Shown: positions 43,266 through 51,534 of the stretch, piece after piece
Position numbering within the stretch: the first letter of the stretch is position 1
Layout: each line of letters starts with the position of its first letter
NCBI RefSeq assembly: GCF_009766085.1
Contig: NZ_LMUF01000047.1
Span: 199,607 to 263,606 of the forward strand
DNA length: 64,000 nucleotides
Source of the DNA: Burkholderia sp. S171
Lineage (GTDB): Bacteria > Pseudomonadota > Gammaproteobacteria > Burkholderiales > Burkholderiaceae
Reading direction: 5' to 3'
The notes under the pieces: model-generated
Seen by the model: the letters and a program-made list of their open reading frames with translations, nothing else
Database searches by the model: none
Told to the model about the DNA's origin: nothing
Made by a program: the position numbers and the translations under genes

Positions 43266-44420
43266 ATGCATATCGAGCCATTTCAGATTTCCGTGTCCGA
43301 TGTTGAGATCGACAACCTGCGTCGGCGTTTGCGCGACAGCCGGTGGGCGCCCATGACGCCGCCCGGGTCCTGGCAACAAGGCACAGACACCACATGGCTG
43401 CGCGAATGGGTGACGTACTGGGCCGACAGTTTTGATTGGCGGGCTGCGGAACGTGGCCTGAACCAGCAACCTCAATTCATGGCCGACGTGAACGGTCAGC
43501 GCGTGCACTTCGTTCATCGGCGTGGCGTTGGACCCAAGCCTTATCCGGTGGTTATCACGCACGGCTGGCCTGGGTCGTTCTTCGAATTTCACGCGTTGGC
43601 CGACCTGTTGTGCGACCCGGCTGCATTCGGCGCGGATCCGAACGATGCCTTCGACGTCATTATTCCTTCGCTGCCGGGCTTTGCGTTTTCACCGGCGCCT
43701 GCTACCCCCGGCACGTCCGCGTTTCAAGTGGCCGATCTATGGGCATCGCTGATGCAGGGCCTTGGGTATGAGCGATTTGGCGCTCAGGGTGGCGACTTAG
43801 GCGCGGGGGTATCGGTTGCGCTTGCCTTGCGGCACTCCCAGGTAGTCGATGGCATTCATCTCAACTTTCTCCCGGGGTCGTACGAACCCGTAATCGATGC
43901 CGCGAATTCACCGCTGACTATCGCAGAGCAAAACTTCCTTCGAGAGAAGGCTGAGTGGGCCGCGCTTGAGGGCGGCTATGCGCATATGCACGGCACGAGG
44001 CCGCAGACCCTGGCCGCGTCGCTCAACGACTCGCCGGCCGGACTGGCTGCGTGGATTGGGGAGAAGTTTCGTGCATGGAGTGATTGCGACGGGGATATCG
44101 AGCGTCGATTTTCGAAGGATGAGTTGCTGACCAACTTATCGCTCTACTGGTACACCCAGAGCATTGGTACAGCAATTCAAATGTATTGGGAAAACCGCTT
44201 GCAGCCCATGCGTTTTGCGGCCGGACAACGGGTAATACCGCCGGTGGGCTTTGCACACTTTCCGAAAGAGATTAATCACCCGCCGCGCACTTGGCTGGAA
44301 CGAACCTTCAATGTCGCGCAGTGGACCGACATGCCGAGTGGTGGCCATTTCGCGGCAATGGAAGAACCTGAACTCCTCGCAGCCGACATCCGTAGTTTTT
44401 TCAGACGCTTCCGGCGGTGA
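43266..44420 (+). CDS. Epoxide hydrolase family protein with EHN domain
   Basis: A 384-residue alpha/beta hydrolase with an N-terminal microsomal epoxide hydrolase-like EHN domain (1-110) beginning IEPFQISVSDVEIDNLRRRL. The oxyanion block is HGWPGSFFEFH (99-109), nucleophile D177 in AQGGDLGAG, and catalytic His H361 in SGGHFAAMEEPELL. AGGAGGTGCC before the ATG is a strong ribosome site. It likely hydrolyses an epoxide or related ester; juvenile-hormone type enzymes share the layout. Confidence 0.92.
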   Translation: MHIEPFQISVSDVEIDNLRRRLRDSRWAPMTPPGSWQQGTDTTWLREWVTYWADSFDWRAAERGLNQQPQFMADVNGQRVHFVHRRGVGPKPYPVVITHGWPGSFFEFHALADLLCDPAAFGADPNDAFDVIIPSLPGFAFSPAPATPGTSAFQVADLWASLMQGLGYERFGAQGGDLGAGVSVALALRHSQVVDGIHLNFLPGSYEPVIDAANSPLTIAEQNFLREKAEWAALEGGYAHMHGTRPQTLAASLNDSPAGLAAWIGEKFRAWSDCDGDIERRFSKDELLTNLSLYWYTQSIGTAIQMYWENRLQPMRFAAGQRVIPPVGFAHFPKEINHPPRTWLERTFNVAQWTDMPSGGHFAAMEEPELLAADIRSFFRRFRR

Positions 44421-44692
44421 GTTCGTTGAAGAATGACCCCTATGCGGTATGTGTTCCACGTCTCGTGACGAACGGCGGATGGAGAGGATGAGGGTCGTTG
44501 GGGCTCGTTTGAGGCTCGACTCCCACCGTGCGCCATCGGACGGGGGCGGCCGGTTTGAGACGTTGGACAGCAGGCTATGAATTGGCGACAATCCTGATGC
44601 CTGAGAGAGCGAGAGACGCGTTCCGCCCGTGGAATATTGTGTCAAGAAATCGTTTCTCCACACTGGGTGCATCGCCACTATAAGAGCCCCGC

Positions 44693-45316
44693 ATGCTGAA
44701 CATTCTCGGAAAAGCATCGTCTATCAACGTCCGCAAAGTGCTCTGGGCATGTGCCGAGCTGCACATTCCCTTCGAGCGGGAGGACTGGGGTACGGGATTC
44801 AGACAAACTGATACCCCCGAATTTCTATCGTTAAATCCCAATGGTCTTGTACCCGTCATCAAGGACGGTGATTTTGTGCTTTGGGAGTCGAACTCGATCC
44901 TCCGCTATCTGGCTTCGCGCTATGCGGGCGAAGTGCTTTATCCCACCGACCCTGTAAAGCGGGCAAGGATCGATCAGTGGATGGACTGGCAGGCGACGGA
45001 TTTGAATCGGTCCTGGAGCTATGCATTTCTCGGCCTCGTCAGGAAATCGCCCGTGCATCAGGCACCGGACGAGGTTTCCAAGTCGCTCGCGGGCTGGGCT
45101 CGGCACATGAGCATCCTGGAAAGTCAACTTAACGCGACGGGCGCGTTTGTCGCCGGGGCGCATTTCAGCCTCGCCGACATTCCTATCGGGTTATCCGTGA
45201 ATCGCTGGTTCAGCACTCCGTTTGAGCATCCCCGCTTTGCCGCCGTTTCCGACTATTTCGATCGCCTTGCTGATCGAATCGGCTTTGCAGCGTACTGCAA
45301 GAACGGAACGCCGTAA
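44693..45316 (+). CDS. Glutathione S-transferase
   Basis: A 207-residue GST. The N-terminal thioredoxin fold opens MLNILGKASSINVRKVLWACAELHIPFEREDWG with a Ser in SSINVRKV as the likely thiol-activating residue, and SLNPNGLVPVIKDGDFVLWESNSILRYLA forms the G site (both read in part). The C-terminal helical domain ends in CKNGTP. The N-terminal hydrophobic residues do not form a signal. Its neighbours are an epoxide hydrolase and decayed genes; detoxification is a natural guess. Confidence 0.93.
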   Translation: MLNILGKASSINVRKVLWACAELHIPFEREDWGTGFRQTDTPEFLSLNPNGLVPVIKDGDFVLWESNSILRYLASRYAGEVLYPTDPVKRARIDQWMDWQATDLNRSWSYAFLGLVRKSPVHQAPDEVSKSLAGWARHMSILESQLNATGAFVAGAHFSLADIPIGLSVNRWFSTPFEHPRFAAVSDYFDRLADRIGFAAYCKNGTP

Positions 45317-45438
45317 TCGTCGTCTGGCACCTTCGCTGTGCTCAGCAACGCCGTCTGGAGATCCAGCAAGAGCGGCTATGCGCAACGTGCCAATCGTGAG
45401 CGACCCTATCGCAATCGCACGATCCAGACATCCAGACC

Positions 45439-45655
45439 ATGCAAGCTCACGCCGACGCCACACGCATTTACTCGAAGCGCTTCGCCACCGTACTCGCTTA
45501 CATTGCCTTCTGCATGGATTGCGCTTCGACATCTGCGCAGAGATTGACGAACCGGTCGCACCGAATGACTTCGGCGTTCGTGAACTCGTCATTCCAGGCG
45601 GTCCGATCTATCGCGACTGGCTACGTCAGCGTCCGGCGTCCGGAAATCACCCGGC
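45439..45655 (+). pseudogene. Degraded AraC regulator with GyrI-like domain
   Basis: In one frame from 45439 the sequence reads HADATRIYSKRFATVLAYI, the start of an AraC-type DNA-binding domain. Near 45505 it jumps frame to LRFDICAEIDEPVAPNDFG and RELVIPGG, the GyrI-like effector domain, then IYRDWLRQRPASG. Most of both HTH units is missing. This is an internally deleted, frameshifted relic rather than a gene. Confidence 0.6.
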
Positions 45656-46471
45656 GTTAACACCAGCGTCGATAAGTTCAAGCGTATCGCGAGCGCCGGC
45701 AGCAAAACCAACACCCCGGGCTGCTGCAATCGCAAAATCCCGTGGGTTTATACGTATCACGCGCGGTCCAACGCGTTCGCTAAATCGACGAACTGTTGGA
45801 ATGGTTTTGCCTGCGCCAATTTCAATGACGACCGGTCGCTCCGTTCCTGCAAGCCAAGCATGTAATCGCGCTTCCTGCCGTTCGGTTCGTTGCGCGACCC
45901 AGTCGACGTCACCGAACATAAGGATGTTGGGGCGAGCCATAGCACCGCAATGCGGGCAAGACGGCAGCTCACTTAAGAGTTGGCACTGGGCTTCGTCGAC
46001 GATCGGATGAAACATTTGCGCCGGCCAAATGGCAAGGGAACAAGGGATGGAGCATTGCAAGAAATGAATTGAGCCATGACATTCCGCAACCAGGTCTTCA
46101 GGAAATCCGGCTTTCTGAAATTGGCCATCGACATTGCTGGTGAATACGGCAGCACCCCGAGGCATGAACCTTGCCCATCGACGGAGAATGTGGAAACCTG
46201 TATGAGGCGAGGCCTGCCGATACAGGTTAAGCCGGTTCCCGTAAAAGCCCCAACCGAGCGTTGGATGTTTAGCCAGAATGCGTGGATTGGCCATATCCTG
46301 AAACGTTAATTGATGCGTGCGCAGCGCTGGATACGTCTCCCAGAATCCAGCGGCGCCGCGAAAGTCGGGTAGCCCGGAGTCGACTCCCATTCCAGCCCCT
46401 GCGGCAACGAGCAAACCGTCAGCTTCCTGGATCCACGAGACGGCGCGGGCCAGTTTTTCGTCTTCGACCAA
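45647..46471 (-). CDS. SIR2-family NAD-dependent protein deacylase
   Basis: A 274-residue sirtuin. NAD-binding motifs are GAGMGVDSGLPDFRG (25-39) and TSNVDGQF (111-118), the catalytic His is H132 in ECHGS, and the four zinc Cys are C140, C144, C172 and C175 (CSIPC, CPHCG). GAGKTIPTVR follows. The CxxxC spacing of the first pair is slightly longer than the usual CxxC. It probably removes acyl groups from lysine and may hydrolyse other NAD-linked modifications. Neighbours are remnants, so there is no operon partner. Confidence 0.9.
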   Translation of the reverse strand: MVEDEKLARAVSWIQEADGLLVAAGAGMGVDSGLPDFRGAAGFWETYPALRTHQLTFQDMANPRILAKHPTLGWGFYGNRLNLYRQASPHTGFHILRRWARFMPRGAAVFTSNVDGQFQKAGFPEDLVAECHGSIHFLQCSIPCSLAIWPAQMFHPIVDEAQCQLLSELPSCPHCGAMARPNILMFGDVDWVAQRTERQEARLHAWLAGTERPVVIEIGAGKTIPTVRRFSERVGPRVIRINPRDFAIAAARGVGFAAGARDTLELIDAGVNAG

Positions 46472-46482
46472 TTGTTCATCTC

Positions 46483-46832
46483 CTAGGCGCGCTTGACGTT
46501 TGCATCGGATACCTTCCCGGCCGACGTGGGCCAGCGATAACTTGCAATCAGGCCAAATGTAGTTGCAAAAAGTGTCTCGGTCACGAGCAGTTGCCCCAGA
46601 TTACCGGCGACCGCCAAAACCATCGGCACCAATGCGACGAACGCCGGCGGTATCCGCTACGGTGCAACATTCCAAGAATGCTTGCACCGACGATTCCAGA
46701 TAGCAGGAATCGGCATACGGCCAGATCGTAAATCGAATACGGCCCAATGACGTACGGACCGAGGATGTTTAACGACCAGCCGAAGGCAGCGAATATTGCC
46801 GCGGCGATGCCGGCTAGCGTTTGCCGACCCAT
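46483..46832 (-). pseudogene. Degraded EamA/DMT-type transporter
   Basis: From 46832 the minus strand reads AGIAAAIFAAFGWSLNILGPYVIGPYSIYDLAVCRFLLSG, read in part, the first two helices of an EamA permease. After about 45 codons the frame is lost. A second frame then encodes ALVPMVLAVAGNLGQLLVTETLFATTFGL and a hydrophilic tail to TAG at 46483. The ten helices of a full transporter are reduced to about three. Internal deletion plus frameshift. Confidence 0.65.
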
Positions 46833-47158
46833 CAATTCCCCTCTGTCGTGCTGTAACCGAAACAACAGCGTCACCCATCTCCAAGAGCGTATGCGCGCGA
46901 GCTGTGATCACTTTAGAAAAAGAATCGTAGATTTGTCATGGAACGACACTTTTCTGGCCGTGTCGAGCTAACTGACGTGCTAATTTCTGGGACCAGACGC
47001 GTTACATCGCAAAGATCAGGTCACCTGTGCAAATGACCGTTGTTGCGCCTGAACCGGCGGCACGCGGCCGCTGATTCGATCGTCAACAAGCAATCCTTTA
47101 GGGCAACCGGCTATTAGATTCGCGGCCGCCCGCCAATCGAACCTTCCGGCACATCACG
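46833..47158. other. Intergenic region without a recognisable gene
   Basis: About 325 bases between the EamA relic and the GNAT gene. Open frames are short, lack ribosome sites and match nothing I recognise. It probably contains the GNAT promoter. Confidence 0.4.
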
Positions 47159-47611
47159 ATGCATTCCGCTCCCCGCCTCGCCACTCTTGCCGACCGTCCA
47201 GCAATCGAAGTGATTGTTCGACAGGCTTACTCGCCTTACATCAGTCGCATCGGACGACCACCGGGACCTATGTCCGATGACTATGAAACGCTGATTGGCA
47301 AAGGCTGGGTCTACGTTGTCGAGGAGGAGGACGCTATATTGGGTCTTCTGGTTCTCATCCTTGAGCCGAATGCGATGTTACTGGACAACGTTGCGGTAGC
47401 GTCTTCCTCCAAGGGAACAGGAGTTGGGCGGCGCCTGCTTGAATACGCTAAGCAGTCAGCCAGAGCAGCTGGCTACCGTGTCATCAGGCTCTACACCCAT
47501 GAGACCATGACGGAAAACCTCGCCCTTTACGGCCGCATCGGCTATACCGAGACGCATCGTGCCGAGGAAGTGGGCTTGAAGCGGGTATTCATGGCCAAGC
47601 TTCTGGCCTGA
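47159..47611 (+). CDS. GNAT family N-acetyltransferase
   Basis: A 150-residue acetyltransferase. The acetyl-CoA loop is SSSKGTGVGRRLLEYAKQSA preceded by the beta4 strand MLLDNVAVA, and LYTHETMTENLALYGRIGYTET is motif B. Target not predictable. A short hairpin GTAGTC/GACTAC (47624-47640) lies 12 bases after the stop and may be a weak terminator. Confidence 0.9.
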   Translation: MHSAPRLATLADRPAIEVIVRQAYSPYISRIGRPPGPMSDDYETLIGKGWVYVVEEEDAILGLLVLILEPNAMLLDNVAVASSSKGTGVGRRLLEYAKQSARAAGYRVIRLYTHETMTENLALYGRIGYTETHRAEEVGLKRVFMAKLLA

Positions 47612-47708
47612 TCGCTTGAGTCCGTAGTCTCTTCGACTACACCCGTTAAAGGCATCCGCAGCGAACGTGCGTTTCCGGGGAAGTCGAAGATCCACGACAG
47701 CATGAAGA

Positions 47709-47866
47709 TCATGCAGTATTGGCGGCCCTCAAATTGCGTCCGAGCCAGTCAGACAAGGTCATGACGAGCGCACCCATGGTTGCTGCCACTGGCAACTGAA
47801 CGCGCGCGCGTTTCATTCCGGTCAATGACGCCAGATGCGGAATGTCTGCCGCGTGAAAATTCGCAT
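47709..47866 (-). pseudogene. Remnant of a FecCD-type siderophore permease
   Basis: The minus strand encodes ADIPHLASLTGMKRARVQLPVAATMGALVMTLSDWLGRNL, read in part. It matches the conserved PHLAR...GALLLLLADWLAR region of FecCD/FhuB iron-siderophore permeases. The preceding codons have no family match and the frame stops about 10 codons later. Only one block of about 45 residues survives. Confidence 0.5.
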
Positions 47867-47885
47867 GCTTGTTTAGGGCCGATGT

Positions 47886-47929
47886 GATCGTTCTATCGTT
47901 GAGCAAGGACGAGCAACGATAGAACGATC
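47886..47929. repeat. Perfect 16-base inverted repeat (strong hairpin)
   Basis: GATCGTTCTATCGTTG (47886-47901) and CAACGATAGAACGATC (47914-47929) are exact inverted copies around a 12-base loop. The hairpin lies 20 bases after the stop of the minus-strand reductase gene. No T tract follows on either strand. It could be a terminator-like stem, a relic of a mobile element end, or a mRNA 3' stabiliser. Confidence 0.85.
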
Positions 47930-47949
47930 GCAATCATCGGCGGTAGTTT

Positions 47950-48852
47950 TTAGCCGGGTCCGTCGCTCGCGGCCGCCAGAAGCGGCACGACCAGATCGCT
48001 GATCGGCGTGGGGATGCCGTGGAATCGGCCGCGTCGTTGCACGACCCCATTACGGCTGTCCCATTCGAGAGGACGTCCCCCTAGCCGGTCGGCGAGGATG
48101 GACGTACCCAGGTCGGGCGGGGCGCCATGAAATCCATCGATGGTCTCTTGAGGGACCTCGTCGCCCAATGTCGCGCCCTCGGCGCGGGCAACCTCAAGGC
48201 ATTCCCGCAGATAGGCCAGAGACAGCGTGGTGACGTCGGCTCGGGAGAACATGCCAGCACGGCGACCTGTCAGAACCATTAAACCCGCGACAGCGTTCTG
48301 TAGAAGCTTCCGCCATGCCACGGACGTGAAATCCGCCGCTATATCGACGGAACATCGTGTGCCGCGCAGCGCCGCCAGCACTACGCTGGTGTGCGGCGTG
48401 TCTGGCAACGTGAGGCGCGGTTTGGCGCGTAGCCACACCGAGGCGTCCGGTTCGCGTTGAGCGGGAAACCATACCACCGAGGGCAGCACCGGATTGCCGA
48501 ACAAATACGGTGCGACGAGCGCTTTCTGCTCGACCCCGTTTTGCAGGATGCAAACGACCGTCCTGTCGCTGCACAATGCAGAAAACCACGGAGCCGCCGC
48601 TTCCACCTGTGTCGACTTAACTGCAACGAGAACCAGGTCGACGGTGTTCTTGATTTCGGCCGGATCAGTCTGCACGGGCCCCGGTACAACGATACGACCG
48701 CCGTCGAAGCGCAGTTCAAGACGCTCGTGCGCCGTGCGGCCGCAAACCGTCGGTGTGCGGCCCGCCTCATGGAGCGCTGCCGCCAAGGTCGTGCCAATTG
48801 CCCCCGGACCAACGACGGCGACGGTTGGATTTTCAGACATCGTCATGATCAT
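47950..48852 (-). CDS. 2-dehydropantoate 2-reductase-like (ApbA/PanE family)
   Basis: A 300-residue NADPH-dependent reductase. GxGxxG is in VAVVGPGAIGTTLAAALHEAG, with DLVLVAVKSTQVE (catalytic-type Lys) and VCILQNGVEQ after it. The C-terminal half has VAWRKLLQNAVAGLMVLTGR. Several ATGs are close together (48852, 48846 and 48840); AGGA upstream favours 48852 or 48846. Many family members outside the pan operon reduce other 2-oxo acids, so a pantothenate role is not certain. Confidence 0.85.
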   Translation of the reverse strand: MIMTMSENPTVAVVGPGAIGTTLAAALHEAGRTPTVCGRTAHERLELRFDGGRIVVPGPVQTDPAEIKNTVDLVLVAVKSTQVEAAAPWFSALCSDRTVVCILQNGVEQKALVAPYLFGNPVLPSVVWFPAQREPDASVWLRAKPRLTLPDTPHTSVVLAALRGTRCSVDIAADFTSVAWRKLLQNAVAGLMVLTGRRAGMFSRADVTTLSLAYLRECLEVARAEGATLGDEVPQETIDGFHGAPPDLGTSILADRLGGRPLEWDSRNGVVQRRGRFHGIPTPISDLVVPLLAAASDGPG

Positions 48853-48970
48853 ATTGTCCTGATTTTCTATTGGGTGGCTTGGCGCGTTGCCGCTTCGGCG
48901 AACTTGCGCCACTAAAATACTTCGCACGAACCCTGCTGTTCACGGGCTCGCCGGTGGCATGCCTATAACC

Positions 48971-49864
48971 TCAAACGGTCCATGCGTTGATATCGAGAAC
49001 TGCCTCGGCAAACGCTTCCGGCGCCTCCTGTGGAAGATTGTGACCTGCGTTAGCCACGACGCGGTTCTCATGACGTCCCGTGAAACGCTTCGAATTTGTC
49101 TGTCTGCCTCCGGGTGGCGAGACACCATCGGCGTCCCCCTCCAGCGTGATCGTGGGCACGGTGATTGACGGCATCGCAGAGAGTTTTAGTTCGATATCCT
49201 CAAGCCGGGGATCACCGTCGACCAGCCCGAAACGGTGCCGATAAGAATGGACTACCACGTCGACGAAATCGGGATTGTCGAACGCCGCCGCCGAGCGCGC
49301 GTAGACGTCGTCGTCGACGCGCCACGTCGGCGACCATAGAGACCACAAAAGACGACAGAACGCGCGCCGGTTCTCGATCAGCCCGGCCCGGCCGCGCTCG
49401 CCATGAAGGTAGTACTGGTACCACATCCGGTATTCCTTTTCGGGATCGGATGGCTGTAGGGCGTTGGCTATGTTCTGGATGTTGTACCCGTTGACCGAAA
49501 CCAGCCCCCGTGCTCTCGATGGATAGAGCGCTGCAACAATGCATGCCGCCCGGCCGCCCCAGTCGTATCCGCCGAGTATGGCCTGGCCGATCTGAAGCGC
49601 ATCGAGCAGAGCCAGCAGGTCAGCCCCAAGCGCCGCCTGCTGGCCCGAGCGAAGCGTGGTGGGCGAAAGGAAGCGCGTCGGCCCGTATCCGCGGAGGTAG
49701 GGCGTAATGACCCGGGCGCCCTCGGACGTCAGGCGTGGCGCCACTTCCTCGTATGCGTGGATGTCGTAAGGGAAACCGTGAAGCAGGACTACCGGCCATC
49801 CGTTGGGATCGCCCTGTTCGACATAGGCGATGTCGAGCAATTCGGTTGCGATATGTTTGAGCAT
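48971..49864 (-). CDS. Alpha/beta hydrolase, epoxide hydrolase/dehalogenase-like
   Basis: A 297-residue hydrolase. The nucleophile is Asp (D101 in GGYDWGGRAACI) rather than Ser, the oxyanion is HGFPYDIHAYEE and the catalytic His is in NAGHNLPQEAP. Asp-nucleophile enzymes include soluble epoxide hydrolases and haloalkane dehalogenases. It is transcribed in the same direction as the ketopantoate reductase-like gene, 118 bases before it. Confidence 0.88.
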   Translation of the reverse strand: MLKHIATELLDIAYVEQGDPNGWPVVLLHGFPYDIHAYEEVAPRLTSEGARVITPYLRGYGPTRFLSPTTLRSGQQAALGADLLALLDALQIGQAILGGYDWGGRAACIVAALYPSRARGLVSVNGYNIQNIANALQPSDPEKEYRMWYQYYLHGERGRAGLIENRRAFCRLLWSLWSPTWRVDDDVYARSAAAFDNPDFVDVVVHSYRHRFGLVDGDPRLEDIELKLSAMPSITVPTITLEGDADGVSPPGGRQTNSKRFTGRHENRVVANAGHNLPQEAPEAFAEAVLDINAWTV

Positions 49865-50102
49865 GGGTCAGAAGGATATCTATCTTGAACCGGTTCAACA
49901 AACCAGAAAAATTGCCGGATCGAATCAGAAAAACTCTCGCAAACAGGTCCATGAATGGAGAAGATTGCTGATGGACTCGCTGCACTGCACACCATTTCGG
50001 TGTGGATAAAAGCACGCGGCACGGGAACTGCTTCGAATGTAGTCGAGCAGGCGGCGTCCGTCTGCGTCTATTTTTCTTAGTCCAATCAAGGAGGGACGGA
50101 TC

Positions 50103-50438
50103 ATGATCAAGGCAACCAGCGCATTAATCGCGGCCGTCGCCGCACTCACGTTGTCGGGCGGCGCCTATGCACAGGCGGGAGGAGGCACAAGCGGGGGGAG
50201 TTCGTCAGGCAGCACCGCTAGCCCGGCGAACCTGGTGAACGGTGCTAATGGGGCGAACGGTGCAACGGGAGGCTACGGCACCCCAGGCGTCAATAACTCC
50301 GATAGCGGCATGGCCGGCAAGGCCCCGAATTCAGGTCTGCCGAGTAGCACGAACAGCACGACATCTGGCACGAGTGCTCCCACGAGCAACAATACGCTAG
50401 CCACACCAGGCGTGAAGTCACCGGCCGCAGGCCAATAA
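50103..50438 (+). CDS. Small secreted Gly/Ser/Asn-rich protein, unknown function
   Basis: A 111-residue protein with a Sec signal (residues 1-23, ending GGAYAQ) and a mature chain almost entirely Gly, Ser, Asn, Thr and Ala (NGANGANGATGGYGTPG). It is probably disordered, periplasmic or surface-exposed. AAGGAGGGACGGATC upstream gives a good ribosome site. Such proteins are common in Burkholderia as unannotated secreted peptides. A terminator follows. Confidence 0.75.
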   Translation: MIKATSALIAAVAALTLSGGAYAQAGGGTSGGSSSGSTASPANLVNGANGANGATGGYGTPGVNNSDSGMAGKAPNSGLPSSTNSTTSGTSAPTSNNTLATPGVKSPAAGQ

Positions 50439-50482
50439 CCACGTAAAGATGACAACGAGCGGCGAATAAGCGCTCGAGACGC

Positions 50483-50530
50483 ATGGGGCCCCAGGGTAAT
50501 TCCGACTGGCGCCCCATTTTCGTGGCTAGC
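50483..50530 (+). terminator. Rho-independent terminator after the secreted protein
   Basis: ATGGGGCCCC pairs with GGCGCCCCAT (one mismatch) around a 15-base loop and is followed by TTT then CG. Lies 45 bases beyond the stop of the Gly/Ser-rich gene. Confidence 0.65.
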
Positions 50531-50673
50531 AGGCGCGAGTTAATATGACCGACTTACGATGGGAAGCACCGACAGATTCGGGTGTGTCGTGACGGACTAT
50601 CCCCGACGAACTCCCTGCGAATTTGAAGTTTGAGTCTTCATTCGCTATACGTTGTAAGAAAGGCATTAGTTAG

Positions 50674-50790
50674 CTAACCTTGATTTAATCCAGCGCTTCT
50701 CGCCAACTTTTCGCTCAACTGCTGCCGCTCGAAAGCCGCGACAACGAAGTTGACAAACGTGCGTGTTTTCGCCAGCGTTTGCTCCCTCCC
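50674..50790 (-). pseudogene. Remnant of a LysR C terminus
   Basis: The last 37 codons of this minus-strand frame read TLAKTRTFVNFVVAAFERQQLSEKLAR. They match the final strand and helix of LysR effector domains (SAKTRAFVDFL). The upstream part of the frame is unrelated Arg/Cys-rich sequence. A relic abutting the MarR promoter region. Confidence 0.4.
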
Positions 50791-50949
50791 CGTTTCACAT
50801 CCCTGCCGCTGGCACGACCCTCTGCGCGGTATCGAATCAGGAATGCAAGCGGGGCGCCACGGAACAGAAGTCAGGCATCGGGTGTTCCGCCAACTTGCGA
50901 GCACTGCAGCCCTCGCTATAGCCAGTAAAAAATAAACTTGACAACGCAC

Positions 50950-50963
50950 GTTGTATCTACAAC
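50950..50963. promoter_or_regulatory. MarR operator GTTGTATCTACAAC
   Basis: A perfect dyad with GTTGTA arms and a TC centre, one base before the MarR ATG and seven bases after a TTGACA hexamer (50938-50943). A near-copy occurs before the next gene at 51493. The arrangement fits autorepression. Confidence 0.6.
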
Positions 50964-50964
50964 A

Positions 50965-51435
50965 ATGAATTCATCAACAGACTGGGTTCGATTCATGACA
51001 ACACGTAACGCCGTTCGCGAAATCATCAACAACTGCCTGGCCATGCGCGTTCGCATTGTTGCGCGTTCGGTTTCGGCCATCTACGAACAGGCTATGGCAA
51101 GCCATGATGTGACCATTGCCCAAGTGAATATGCTGACCGCGTTGGGTGAACTTGGTTCATGCGCGCCGGGTAAGATCGGCGAGGTTCTTCAACTTGAACG
51201 GTCTACCGTTTCGCGCAATCTGGATCTGCTGATACAGAAGGGATTGGTTGAGGCGGTGTCCTCGGACGCAAAGGGGATTCGAGAAGTCGCTCTGACAGCA
51301 GCAGGGAACGGGAAGATTGAAGCCGTGCTCCCGGACTGGCGGGCCGCACAGAAACAGGCCGGCAAGTTGCTGGGGTTAGATGGAGTTGGGGCAGTCCACA
51401 AAGCAGCGGCGTCCATCTGGAGTTCACCGATCTGA
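50965..51435 (+). CDS. MarR-family regulator
   Basis: A 156-residue winged-helix regulator: DVTIAQVNMLTALGELGSCAPGKIGEVLQLERSTVSRNLDLLIQKGLVEAVSSDAKGIREVALTAAG, read in part, covers HTH and wing. ATG at 50965 abuts the operator; an alternative ATG at 50995 is possible if transcription starts nearby. It heads the run of genes up to 54022 on the same strand and its operator recurs upstream of the first, so it probably represses this group in response to a small aromatic or oxidant. Confidence 0.88.
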   Translation: MNSSTDWVRFMTTRNAVREIINNCLAMRVRIVARSVSAIYEQAMASHDVTIAQVNMLTALGELGSCAPGKIGEVLQLERSTVSRNLDLLIQKGLVEAVSSDAKGIREVALTAAGNGKIEAVLPDWRAAQKQAGKLLGLDGVGAVHKAAASIWSSPI

Positions 51436-51492
51436 AGTGTCATCTGCCGTGATGGACGCCGTCGTTTCGATGGCATTTTTTTTACGATCTAT

Positions 51493-51506
51493 GTTGTATA
51501 TACACC
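51493..51506. promoter_or_regulatory. Second MarR-type site GTTGTATATACACC
   Basis: Shares ten of 12 arm positions with the operator at 50950 (GTTGTA left arm intact, right arm TACACC for TACAAC). Located 29 bases before the GTG of the secreted protein at 51535. It suggests that gene is controlled by the same MarR. Confidence 0.5.
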
Positions 51507-51534
51507 AAATGTTTTGCCTACCTAAGGAGATGTC

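Noticed and set aside
47624..47640. tRNA or small RNA arm at GTAGTC/GACTAC
   Set aside because: Only one short stem is present; no cloverleaf and no CCA-type end. At most a weak terminator.
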